NCBI GenBank assembly: GCA_031772625.1
Contig: CM062816.1
Location: 629,999,269-630,063,268 of the forward strand
From: Pinus tabuliformis
Taxonomy: Eukaryota; Streptophyta; Pinopsida; Pinales; Pinaceae
DNA: 64,000 bases
Reading direction: 5' to 3'
Shown: piece after piece, positions 1 through 11,166 of the stretch
How the letters are laid out: every line of letters starts with the position of its first letter
How positions within the stretch are numbered: position 1 is the stretch's first letter
Translations under genes and position numbers: made by a program
The notes under the pieces: model-generated
Told to the model about the DNA's origin: nothing
Database searches by the model: none
What the model saw: only the letters and a program-made list of their open reading frames with translations

Positions 1-2340
1 AAAACTACCTTTACTTGTCCTTGGGGAACGTTCGCCTATAGAGTTCTACCCTTTGGCATATGTAATGCTCCTGCCACATTCCAAAGGGCCATTCTTAGCA
101 TCTTTGCAGATTTAATAAATGATGGACTTGAAGTATACATGGATGAATTTACACCATATGGAGATGATTTTGATCCAGCTCTGGACACTCTAGAAAAAGT
201 CCTACAGCGTTGCATTGATACCAGGCTTTGTTTAAGCCACGAAAAATGTTATATGATGATGACCGAAGGGCTCATTCTAGGACATTTCGTCTCAGCAGCT
301 GGAATTCAGGTAGATCCGGCCAAAATTCAAATACTTTTGCTTATTCCCACCCCCACTACTCAGACAGAGGTACGCAGCTTTCTTGGATTTTCTGGGTATT
401 ACAGACGATTTATAGAACATTATTCACACATTGTTGCACCTTTATATGCATTAACTGGTAATGCTGATTTCATGTGGACAGAGAAATGCGATCGCTCTTT
501 CCAGGAATTAAAGAAGCTTGTATCAACAGCTCCAGTCCTTCGAGGACCAAACTGGAATTTACCATTCCAAATCTCATCTGATGCCTCAGACAAAGCAATC
601 GGTGCAGTCCTTGGGCAGGAGGAGGATAAAAAACCATATGCTATTTATTATATCAACAAAAATTTATGCCCTACTGAATTAAATTACACTGTCACTGAAA
701 AAGAATTCCTCGTTGTAATACATGCTGTCAATAAATTTAGACATTACATTACAGGCTATCCCGTTGTCTTATATAGAGATCATTCTGCTATCAAATATTT
801 AGCGAATAAGCCTGTTACAAATGCTAGAGTAACGAGATGGTTGATCTTATTGCAGGAATTCGACATCACAATCAAAGATAGACCCGGCAAGGAAAACCAT
901 GTAGCTAATTTTCTTTCACGAATACCAAAATCAATTGAGGCAGCAGCAGTGGAAGGCCAATTTCCGGATGAGCACCTATTTGCTGTTGCTGTTCAAACAC
1001 CTTGGTATGTTGATGTTCCCAATTACCTTGCAGTAGGTAAGCTACCAAAACACTTAACCCCTAATGAACGTAAGCAGATTGTTCAGAAAAGTACTCGGTT
1101 TTCGTGGATCGGGGGTTATTTGTTCCACACAGGGGCAGACATGCAAATTAGGAGGTGTATTCGGGAAGTTGAAATTTTCGACATCCTAAAAGCTTGTCAT
1201 AACGGACCATGTGGGGGACACTTTGCCGAGAAAATAACAACACATAAAGTATTGCAGACGCGATACTACTGGCCTACAATTTTTAAGGATTCGAAGAAAT
1301 TTGTTCAAGCCTGTGACATCTGCCAGCGAGCAGGACGACCTGGTCAAGCCGACGAAATGCCTCTGAGGCCACAATTAGTCATTGAACCATTTGAACGATG
1401 GGCTCTTGACTTCGTTGGACCCATCAACCCATCATCAAATCAGTGAACATATATCTTGGTAGCCACAGAATATGTTACCAAATGGGTTGAGGCCGAAGCG
1501 TTGCCCAGGGCTACAGAAGATTCGGTAATACAATTCCTGTTCCATTTGTTTGTATGATATGGCCTTCCGAGAGAAATAATTACAGATGGAGGACCACAAT
1601 TTGCCGGAAACAGATTAGCTGCAGCACTTAATAATTATCACGTCCAACATAAAATTACTACCCCATATCACCTGCAGGCGAATGGGCAAGTTGAAAGTAG
1701 TAATAAGATAATAGAATCAATTTTAACAAAAACCATTGCTTCACATAGGCGTGATTGGGCCGCCCGACTACCTAAAGCACTCTGGGCTTATAGAACCACC
1801 TGGAGAAGTACCACTGGTTATTCACCCTATCAATTAGTGTTTGGGAAACAACCTATTTTCGCCATAGAATTCGAAATCCAAACACTACGAACTGCACAGG
1901 AAGTTGGCCTAGATTTAAGTGAGGCACAAATCAATCGACTACAGCAGATTAATTAATTGGACGAAATAAGGCTCTCTGCATTACAAAACACAACACTTAT
2001 TCAGCAACAGCGAGCTAAATGGCATGATGCGCTTATCAAGAACAAAGTCTTTCATGAAGGAGACTGGGCTCTGTTATCTGACTCTCGGTTTCAGGATTTC
2101 CCGGGGAAATTGCAGACTCGTTGGTTGGGGCCATACGAAATCCAGAAAGTACATGACAATGGGACCTTTACTCTCATCACAATAGATGGTTCTGGGTATG
2201 CATTCAAGGTAAATGGCCACCGAGTTCGTCTTTACCGCAAGCCACTCACGTGGGAATCCTTCTGTCAGCAGCTACGTCAAGACACTAACATGGAAATTTT
2301 AGGAGAGGAAGTAAAATATTCCTCACCTATAATTCAGTAA
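1..2340 (+). pseudogene. Ty3/gypsy pol fragment (RT, RNase H, integrase) of element A
   Basis: One reading frame runs from base 1 to the TAA at 2338. In order it shows the C-terminal half of reverse transcriptase (LPFGICNAPATFQ near bases 52-90), RNase H (about 520-930), an integrase zinc finger with H-H-C-C spacing (about 1195-1340), an integrase core with D, D and E retained (LDFVGP, ITDGGPQF, GQVESSNK) and a C-terminal domain (about 1990-2250). No chromodomain follows, which fits the Athila/Tat side of plant gypsy elements. The RT catalytic motif reads YMDE instead of YMDD. Three in-frame stops (1444 TGA, 1555 TGA, 1954 TAA) make it dead. The element begins outside the window. Confidence 0.93.
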
Positions 2341-2439
2341 GGAATGCAGTTTTTTGACTTGTACATAAGTTCTTGTATATATGTTTGCTTAATATTTCTT
2401 TGATCTTTCTTTCTTAAGTTTACTTTTTACAGTCAGCGT

Positions 2440-2975
2440 GTCTTTGCTGTTCCTTTTTTCAAAAGGAACAGCAGGTGTGAGTTTTTGTTGTTCCTTCCCA
2501 AAAGGAACAACACTTTCGGGGTCTTGCTGTTCCTTTTCCAAAAGGAATAGCAGTTGAGAATTTTTGTTGTTCCTTTTCCAAAAGGAACAGCAGTTGCTTG
2601 TTTTCGTATTTTTGCTGTTCCTTTTCAAAAAGGAACAAAATTTTTGGGTTTTTGTTGTTCCTTTTCAAAAGGAACAACATCTGTGAGTTTTTGCTGTTCC
2701 TTTTCCAAAAGGAATAGCAGTTGCTTGTTTTTCGTATTTTTTCTGTTCCTTTTCAAAAGGAACAGCAGTTTTGAGTTTTTTCTGTTCCTTTTCAAAAGGA
2801 ACAACATTCGTGAGTTCTTGTTGTTCCTTTTACAAAAGGAACATCAGTTGCTTGTTTTTGTCGGTTGCGAGTTCTTGTTGTTCCTTCTCAAAAGGAATAG
2901 CAGTTGAGGATTTTTGTTGTTCCTTTTTCAAAGGAGACAACACTCATGACCTTCGGATGTTCCTTCTCAAAGAAT
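2440..2975. repeat. Tandem hairpin array of about 12-13 units
   Basis: Twelve to thirteen units, mostly about 39 bp and some 48-57 bp, each contain a near-perfect inverted repeat: TGYTGTTCCTTTT, a very short loop, then AAAAGGAACARCA. Spacers vary but often read GTTTTTG or TTGCTTGTTTTTCG. The array starts about 100 bp after the pol stop. Open frames across it on both strands follow from the repeat period and are not genes. The last two units are degraded. Confidence 0.9.
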
Positions 2976-3970
2976 GACATCCCAACTATTTGTTTGCATG
3001 GATTCTTTTCTTTCAAAAGGAATACCGTAGCCATGTCTTTGCTCTCTGTGATGATTCAGATTGAGGATGCTTTTCGCCGATGATCTTTCCAGTCTTTAAG
3101 AAACAACTATACACTTATGCAATGAATGTCAATTACAACATGCCAAAGTCAGCAGATCATAAGATCACTATCTTTATAGAGCCTAGTATTGATAAGAGGA
3201 CAAGAGGAGGGACATACTTACTTCTCATTTCCGTTGTCATTGAATTATTCCCATTGTTTTGATTGGTTATCTTTATCGTGGCGATTTCCCTAAAAAAAAA
3301 AATTCTGATTATTACACAGGAATAAGAACAGAGGGTTTATATCTTCCTGTTGGGATGATAAGACTTCTTCCACCATTCCCACTCTTAAGGAGTGCTGAAC
3401 CACCCTTATGTGTAAACAAATAAGAAAAAGTGCTTTGCAAAAAGAGAAAAAGAAAAAGAAAAAATGATGATGAGTATGGATTATTAATTGTCAAATGCAA
3501 GATAGGGGGTCTCATCAAGAGCCAGCCTACCATGATCATCAGGTTGGAAGCGAAGTGGCATTCCTAGTATGGCCACCACACCAGGGATATGGTTCAAATG
3601 GTACACTAAATAAACATACCTTGGAATAGGGGGTCTCATCACGAGCCGACCTAGCCACGTTTCGCACCTTCCTTGTGAGTGGCATTATGGCTAACTGGTT
3701 ACCAAGCCAGCATAATGGCCTGCGTTTTGACAAAATACTTTTTATAGACACAAAGGATCATGGTTCCGGGGGTGAAATAAACAACTCTGCCAAGGTTATG
3801 AACACCTGTCGGTAGCAGAGCTCTGTTAATGGTATCGAAGTCAGAATAGTTACACCAATGGGGATGATATTAATACCTCTTTGTCTCTTCTATCCTATGA
3901 ATAATTCATATTTTATTTCCCGATGAACATATCACACGAACACTCATTACTACCAATCATGGAAGAGGAA
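2976..3970 (+). other. Non-coding 3' region of element A, with paired GGTCTCATC motifs
   Basis: No gene is visible. Two copies of GGGGGTCTCATCA (3505-3517 and 3629-3641) are each followed within tens of bases by AGCC/AGCCG and a TGGCAT block, then a CTCTGCCAAG...ATGAACAC block near 3786. The same order of motifs occurs at about 38330-38700, between pol and the 3' LTR of element B. This marks the stretch as the untranslated region before the 3' LTR. A purine run at 3961-3970 is one candidate polypurine tract; another lies at 3438-3464. Confidence 0.6.
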
Positions 3971-4439
3971 CTGACAATGACCTCTGGGGATTTCGTACGA
4001 GTGATAGACGTCCCATCCCCCAGCCTCGCATCATATTACGCAGGCTCTCATGTAAAACACGATCCACCTTTTTTCCTCAATTTCGGTATTTCGTTGTCTA
4101 TATAAAACATGGCGTAATTTTAAAAGCTGTTCCTTTATGAATGGTTACACCATGGCTGCTGCTCCTCTATTTGACGGCTGGGGTAGCCTATCACGATTCA
4201 CACCGTGGGGGGGAAGGTAACCTCATTACTCCATGAGTTACGTGTCAGCACATCATTCGGGGTAGATAGTGTACGAAAGTATGGCATGGTTTAACGGTAT
4301 GATAATTCTATTTTACGCAAAGTTGCCATTCACAATCCATGTTTGTTGCATACTCCGTTTTTTTCCGCGGCGATCACCTTCTCTGCGTCTCAAAACAGCA
4401 CAGGCAGTTGCTGTTCCATTGAAAATCCTTAGTAGAACC

Positions 4440-7400
4440 ATGGGAGGAAAGGCAGTCCGAAGCGAACCTCAGGAATTGACAGTCTCTACTGCTGCCCGGG
4501 AGATCCTGGAAAAGGCTGGATGGCTTAATTATTTCAGTCGCCTACAAGAATCAAACGAGACAGTGGCATTGGAATTTCTGCAAAATTTGCAGGAGGACTA
4601 ATCCATAGTAAGAGAAAGGAGGATAGCACTCACGGACGATGTAATTGCAGAAGTCTCGGGACTACCAGCCACCGGACCTGTATGGACGCTGAGGAAAGAA
4701 AGACTGCAGAAGATTATGGAGATTTTTCAGGATGAAGGCCAAAGCTTGACAGTGAAGGGGAAAGGAGTTCTAACAGCAACATTAGGAGAACCCTGGACCG
4801 AACTAGCAAGGATAGTACAGAGCTACATTACTTGCGAAGGAAGGAAGGATGTGGTAAGACCACGCCATCTTAAACTCTTAGCTGTTTTGAAAGAAAAATG
4901 TTCTGTAAATATGCCTGCACTTTTAAATTCACTATCGCATGATGCGGCCCGAAGCCTGAAAACGACACAGCATGTAGAAGCAGTGGTTAGCCACCATGGA
5001 TTGATTCAATTGATCGTGAGCCATAGTCTCACTCAACAACAGAGTAGCTGGGAGGAGCTCGTTGCATTGGTTGAGTGGAGACTGGCTGCAACATCCCCAA
5101 AACCTAAAACTTCCTCCAGCACACCAGAACGATCAGAAAAATGCAGATAAGTGGCAGCAGGAAAACGTGTTGCTCCAAAACGTAAGCATTCTTCAAGTAC
5201 ACCGGAGCGACCAGAAAAATGCAAAGAAGTGATAGCAGAAAAACCCATTGCTTGTACACCTGAACAACCCGAGAAACCAAGAAAATCAGTTCGGTTAGCT
5301 CGAATACGTGGGAGGATGGAAAAGATTCGAGAAAGCACCAGCCAACCAATTGAGATTATAGACGAACCTCCAGAACCAGAAGGAGGACCTTCTGAAGAAA
5401 ATACTGGACAATCTGGGGGCGAGGCTGAGCAAACCAGAGAAGGAGGTGAAGAGAGAGAAGTGCACTCCGAAACAGAAGTAGAAGCTGAACACTCCAAGGC
5501 AGTCACTGAGCAGGACAATCGGGGGGAGCAAGTAGTACAACCAGAAAGCAGCCCGCTGCGAGACCCTGTGGGTGAAGAAGAATTGGCCGTAATCCTGGCC
5601 AGTTTGGGGGAATATGGTCAACCCTCTAGCCCAGTAGGTCCTCCCGATGGACCTCCAGAGGAAGACATACCTGAGGATTCACATGCAGAAAAGGAAGGAG
5701 AAGAAAACCCGCCCGTTCATGAGGAGGAAATAAGGGACACCAACCGGGAACAATCTATTCCCACGACACCAGAAGAAACTCTAGACAGAGTAGGAGTTGA
5801 TTTAAGGGCTAGTCGTAAACCCTCTATTGAGGCGAGGGAAATCAAGAAATTAAGGACTAAACAACAGAGGCTGCTGAACACTATAGCCCGGCTCCGACAT
5901 AAAATTCGGATTTTGAAAGCCAGTCTGAGGATACAAAGGACCACAAGGAAAAGAAAGAGGACCACTGCAGCAAAATCCCGTAGAACAAGAAGACGAAGGA
6001 CTTATAGACACCATGTTGGTCGAAACCCGACTGAAAGACCTGCTGCTGTTCCAAATAACACGGAGGAACAAAATGTTGTTCCAAATTTCGCTGAGGAACA
6101 GACTGTTGTTCCAATTGTCGCTGAGGAACAGACTGTTGTTCCAATTGTTGCGAAAGAACAGACTGTTGTTCCAATTGACACTGAGGAACAAACTGTTGTT
6201 CCAATTGATAATGAAGAACATACTATCGTTCCAATTGGGGAAGAGGGACAGGATGACGTTCCATCAACAGAGGAACCACAACAACCTTTCATTCGTGTTA
6301 AGAAAGAAAATGAGAATAAGGAGATCCAAACAGAGGCACCGCCCTCAGGGGTGATCTGGGTTATGAACTCCAAATAGCATAACAAAAAGGTTCAGGTAAA
6401 AATCCCGGCCTTTACGGCCCTATGGAAAAAGGATCCAAAAACAAGAACCTTGCACAGAATGATGAAGCAAGCTCAGCAAGAAGTTAAACAGTTGAAGGAA
6501 CAAACAGTCCCCCGGGAGAAATATGATGAATTGTAGCAGCAACATCGGGATATGAGTCAGTCTGAAAGCCAGGCCTTCGAAGGTTGGCAGAAGGAGCAAG
6601 AAAAGGTTGCAAAGGTAACTCGTCGATTAGATATTCTTGTTAAGCAGATGGACACTGTGTGTTCTTTGTATAATGACGTTCTGGCCTGTAGGGCCCCTGC
6701 TAAAAACTATGCTTTATTTTTTCTTGAACGATATTTACGATTAAAGATAAAAGCTGTCAGGGCAGGTGCCCCTATACAAATCAATATTGTTAATGATTTT
6801 ATAGATTGTTGCAAGCATTATGGAGTTAAGGTTCAAAGATTATTATGTGAATTTTACTTGCATAACCCCGTGCCAGACTAGGAAACTGATTTAAATCCTG
6901 GCCCTTTTGTTGGGGACATACAATTGCAAGCCTTCATTTCCTTCGGGGTTAATCAGCTAAAATGGCTCAGGGCTTATAACATTTTTCAGAGGCAGGAAAA
7001 TAGCCTAGACTTGTGGGTAAGAGCCGAGCCTAGAGACCCAGTACTGTTATGGAGAGCACATAGGAACCTTATGAGAACCCCGGGTGTTATGGAGACATTA
7101 GGACCCATGCACGAGGATTTAATCCGACAAAATCTAGAATATTTTCTGACTATTAAATACCTTGCCATCGATGCTGGAAAATTCCGATACCAGACTTCGA
7201 ACCTAAACATCCAGCTCTGGGAACCGTTTAGATATGAAAATTTTGAGCTAGTTGCCAGCCGATTGAACCTTTATGGTGAACGTATTTTGCAAGCAGGGCC
7301 ATCCTGGTTTGGCACCCTGCACCTGGATATCAGGCCTTGTATGAAATGCCTGAAGGTCAAAAAAATCAGTTCTTTGATGATCTAGTTGCTCATCACGGCT

Positions 7401-7483
7401 GTAGGCCTCCAAAAAAGGTTCCCTCTCCAACCTATTCTCTCACCGCCTTGCATGCCAATTATAATGTTTTCATGAGGGCATGA
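4440..7483 (+). pseudogene. Accessory (LTR-located) ORF of element A
   Basis: A single frame continues from the ATG at 4440 to about 7320, broken only by stops at 4599, 5148, 6375, 6534 and 6879; a frameshift near 7320 then leads to a stop at 7481. The original product would be about 1,010 residues. The N-terminal third is globular (ILEKAGWLNYFSRLQ, IALTDDVIAEVSGLPATG); the middle is an acidic, proline-rich linker; a very basic RKRKRTT/RRTRRRR stretch lies near 5950-6010 and could be a nuclear localisation signal; six or seven 11-residue VVPI-x-x-EEQT repeats lie at 6050-6250; a Q/K/E-rich probable coiled coil lies near 6450-6640; the C-terminal part is globular. I do not recognise a characterised function. 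It resembles in position the extra ORFs of large plant gypsy elements. Confidence 0.7.
6043..6255 (+). repeat. 33-bp coding repeat (VVPI..EEQT units)
   Basis: About six imperfect 33-bp units centred on GTTGTTCCAATTG encode repeats of VVPI followed by two variable residues and EEQT. The unit keeps frame, so it expanded while the accessory ORF was coding. Its core GTTGTTCC is also the arm of the hairpins at 2440-2975 and recurs near the LTR end. Confidence 0.85.
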
Positions 7484-7934
7484 AACAGGGTAAGCAGGGG
7501 GGTGTGTGGAGCACTGGAAAGGTATGTTTTTTACGAACAATTTAGTGACTTTTCAGTAACAATTGTAACCCTTTCTGCATAATGAACTTAGAGAAATAAA
7601 GAATTTTCATAGAATGTGTGGGAATTAGCATGGAAAGTTTAATTGCTGATAATTGTTATTTTTCCATGCAGGAAAGGGTAGAAATGAAGGGCTGCCATTC
7701 GAAAGGAAAAGACAAAGAATAAATAACTGTTGTCCCTTTAGGAGGGAACCAAATGTGAACAAGATCGAACAGATCGAAGCAGAACGACCCTAGAAAGAAA
7801 GAAGGATTATCAATTCGGTGGAACACGGGAAGGAAAGTAAAGGATTAATGTCTTGGCGAATCCCTCAGGATCTTTGATCCTGAGGGATCGTTGTTTTGCT
7901 TATTTTGCTACCTAGATATCTCCGCCGTTACCTT

Positions 7935-7942
7935 TATAAAAA
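7935..7942 (+). promoter_or_regulatory. Probable TATA box of element A LTR
   Basis: TATAAAAA lies in a GC-richer stretch about 880 bp before the proposed LTR end and 450 bp after the accessory ORF, as expected for the U3/R boundary. Inference from position and motif only. Confidence 0.45.
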
Positions 7943-8818
7943 GGGACAGCAACGTTAAGCAAGAGGACTTTTTGTTCATATAGGTAATTGTGAATTTCAG
8001 ACTCAACTTTGATCATCGACTCTCACTAAGACTGGTTTTGTTGTACATTTGTTGATGCATTAATACAAAAGACTTGGTGTTTATTTCATCTTTGTGTCTG
8101 GAGTAATCTAAGGTGGTGTACCGTTGGAAGCTAAGGTCCCGGCTCCGAAGGACACTTGCTTTTATATCATTATAATCTGGTTTATGTGTGGTTTGTTTAT
8201 CTTTATGATTTGGTAATCTGACATGTTTTTCATATGCTATTCCATGCTCTGTTACAATTAATTCATTAATGGTTCCTCTTACGAGATTTATGTAGTGACT
8301 GTGTATTGTATTAATGAATCTTTTCAGAGTTGATTGCTTGATAACAACTTAAGTCAACTGTTTCTGTCACAGAGCCTTCATATTGAATACTGCTGTATAG
8401 GATTCATTTGAAATCTCAATTATTGGAATCCAGAAGTAATGTTATTCTATTTGGAAACATAGTCATACTCGCATTAACCGTCAGATTGCTATATTAAGAG
8501 TGTTATGTATATATGGTTGATGATTGCTGTTCCATAATTCATTCGTGAGTATTATTCCATAAAGTATAATCCATTGAAGTTGCTTTCAGGGAAAAGATTG
8601 TTATTTGATTGCAGGATGTGAGTGTAGTTCAATAGAGCAAGTTTAGTTCTGACTCGCGAGATTTAGTTTATTGGATTGTTGTTCCATTCATTGTTGTTCC
8701 ATTTCAGATTTGTTGTTCCATTTCCTACTTGCTGTTCCATTTACTTTCTGATGTTCCATTTACTTGCATTTGTTGTTTTGGTGTGAGAGAAGGTCTAAGG
8801 CTGTCGTGAGCCTCAACA

Positions 8819-9149
8819 ATCGCTGCCTAGCTCCCAGAACTTTGGTCCATGCTCTAATTCACTTTCCATCAGTTTCTAGAGGGATGGGTTATTGCTTTTG
8901 TACCCTTGACTGATAAACTGCCCTGTGTGATTCTTTTCTTTTAAAGTAATTTAGTCATAGGTTTAGTACCCATTTACTCTTGTATTTCCTAGACACTGTA
9001 CTACTATGCATTACTCTGACGAATAGCCTCGGATTGAGTTACTCTTTGAAATAACAAAGCGTTCCCGGATTGACTTATTAATGTGGCATAACTAGAGGTG
9101 AAAGAGACCCTTGTTACAGCTCTACACCTCCTGGTCTGACAAAATCTTC
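8819..9149. other. Unassigned spacer between element A and gag relic
   Basis: I see no coding frame, repeat or RNA gene. It follows the proposed LTR end of element A. The five bases after that end (ATCGC) would be the target duplication, but the left partner is outside the window. Confidence 0.4.
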
Positions 9150-10330
9150 TCATCAGTATTTTGCATTTACCTTTGTAAAATATGTGGTTGAAAAGGTCAT
9201 GTGTAGGGTCCCATAGGTCTACTCATATTTTCTGCATCAATTTGCATGTCTACCAAAGTCCTAGATTTTCTTTTTCTCAACATTAGAGAAAAATCATCAT
9301 CAAAAGACTCATAAAATCTAACCGTTGCCACAATGATTGGAAGTTTAGAATATTAAGGCATCTTATTGTAAATTTTATTAAACCTCTTGATGAAATATGA
9401 CATAGGTTCTGTAGGACTCCATTTGAGGTCCTCTAACTTATTTAAATAATAAACATGATCCTTCTTTATTCCCCATTGATTTATGAGAACATTGGTTAGC
9501 GTTGCCCATGTATGAATAGAATTTGGTTGTAACTAGCTAAACCAAATCTTGCATTTCCTTCCAATGACTAAACAAATAGCCTCATATATACATCTTCATT
9601 TTCAATATTCATATTACCTGAAAAATCCAAAAAGACAGATAAATTATATTTTACATTTCGTCCTGTTTCCCCATTATAGCTACGCAATGTTTTCAATAAC
9701 CTTCAGGAAAATCATTAATTTGATTTTTTGGTGGTAGCACTAACGCTGCATATATGCTTGCCACAATTGGTCCCACACTACCCGTAATTGGATGTGAACT
9801 TGGTGTTTTAAGAATTGTAGATTTCTTAGGGGATAATTTCTCTGAGATTATAGTATTTTTTTGAAAATTGAGGGTGAATGATTAACATTTCAACTTTAGG
9901 AACAATATGCCCTTGATCTTGAAATGATAAAGGACTTGTATAAATACTAAGCTCCTCCTCAGGTTGAGCAAAAGTATAAAGGTAGGTATGAATAAAAGGG
10001 GATATAAAATCTCCAAGTTTATGCCCATGTATTTGTGATTCAAGCTCTACTTACGTATAAAATGATTCTGAAAGGGACACAAGAAGTTGAAAGGACTCAG
10101 TTGATGGAATAGTAAGGAAATTTGTAGATTTAGTCCCTTAGAAAGAAATTCTATAACTTTAGTGGGTAAATAAGATAAATCAGAAGGTATTGGAATTTTT
10201 TCAAGTTGTTAGGCTATGAAACTAGCTCTGGAGGAATCAAAGAAACCTAAAGTCTTCGTCTAAGAGAAGCAATCCAAGCAAGCCATTTGGGATGTGATAA
10301 TGTTGTCAGTAATTCAGGATGAGAATGACA
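9150..10330 (-). pseudogene. Ty3/gypsy gag relic
   Basis: Read on the minus strand, the lower half shows classic plant gypsy gag landmarks: EDVYMRLFV then SLEGNAR near 9600-9560, and the stretch LKWSPTEPMSYFIKRFNK near 9430-9370, followed by a run ending SRPMGPYT at a TGA near 9210. The upper half carries a probable N-terminal gag region (FAQPEEELSIYTSPLSF near 9990-9930). Stops and frame changes are frequent and no pol follows in the window, so this is a fragment. It could belong to a different gypsy family from A and B. Confidence 0.65.
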
Positions 10331-10393
10331 CCTCGTATGCCTATGTGAAGCTCGATTTTGGTTTATGAAGCCGCCAGGTGAAATTTTTTATTT

Positions 10394-10790
10394 TGTTATC
10401 CTCTTATTCACCATTAAGAGGAAAGTATAATAATTGTCCTAGGGAAACAAAATTCAGAAATTCAATCCTTGCTAACAACACTAGTTTGATGTTGTTTCTC
10501 TGAAGATAGTTCTTGGATAGATAATGATGCCAAAGCATCTAAATGATAATTTTATTTGAAATGGCTGAACAATGATTGAAAAGTTTTAGCCTATTATCCT
10601 CTTATTCAGCATTAAGAGGAATGTCTAATCGTTGTCCTAGGGAAACAAAATTCAAAAATTCAATCCCTAATAACAACACCAGTCTAATCTTGTTTATTTG
10701 AAGACAATTCTTGGATAGAGAACTATGCCAAAGCATTTAAATGAGAATTTTATTTGGAATGGATGATTAATGAATCAAACCATTTACATG
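10394..10790. repeat. Two-copy tandem repeat, 198-bp period
   Basis: The unit beginning TTATCCTCTTATTCA at 10396 recurs at 10594. The copies share blocks such as GTCCTAGGGAAACAAAATTC and TCTTGGATAGA and differ by scattered substitutions. No coding role is seen. Confidence 0.85.
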
Positions 10791-10965
10791 TACATTATCC
10801 AGAAACTTCAAAGATTTCTGGAAGTGCTGATCTTAACCTTAAAACATACAAACCCTATAAATGCTTGTGATAGGCGAAACAAGGAAATATTTGATAACTA
10901 AATATCCTTCCCAAATACTTGAATTATCCAATATACCACAAGTGTATAGAAATATTTGTATAGTT

Positions 10966-10968
10966 AAC

Positions 10969-11064
<96 letters not shown>

Positions 11065-11074
11065 ATATATATAT

Positions 11075-11115
<41 letters not shown>

Positions 11116-11122
11116 TATATAT

Positions 11123-11160
<38 letters not shown>
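10966..11160. repeat. (TA)n microsatellite with GATATA interruptions
   Basis: About 195 bp of near-pure TA dinucleotides, interrupted by a few C or G bases (TATCTATA, TAGATATA). Tyr/Ile-rich open frames on both strands come from the repeat. Confidence 0.97.

Positions 11161-11166
<6 letters not shown>

Larger units (their letters stand above)
3971..8818 (+). repeat. Probable 3' LTR of element A (start uncertain)
   Basis: The right end is placed at 8818 because the sequence GAGCCTCAACA there matches the last 11 bases of the 5' LTR of element B. The left end is not fixed: only one LTR copy is in the window, and I place it between about 3960 and 4130. The length would be about 4.7-4.85 kb, close to the LTRs of B. 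It contains the accessory ORF at 4440-7483, a TATA box at 7935-7942 and several GTTGTTCC-type motifs at 8680-8760. Comparison with the upstream LTR, outside the window, would settle it. Confidence 0.45.

Noticed and set aside
2440..2975. Superficial likeness to a CRISPR array
   Set aside because: Units are themselves palindromic, spacers are similar to each other and too short, and the context is a plant retrotransposon.
2389..2977. Several overlapping open frames of 60-117 codons on both strands
   Set aside because: They follow from the ~39-bp hairpin repeat, have low-complexity CCSFSKG/FLLEKEQQ-type translations, and lack any family resemblance.
3080..4105. Small host genes in the 3' region of element A
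   Set aside because: The frames are short, unlike known proteins, and lie in DNA conserved with the untranslated region of gypsy B.
4269..4439. Upstream start of the accessory ORF at 4269
   Set aside because: The translation before 4440 is hydrophobic and unlike the rest, and the ATG at 4440 begins a charged N-terminus typical of such ORFs. The earlier start cannot be excluded.
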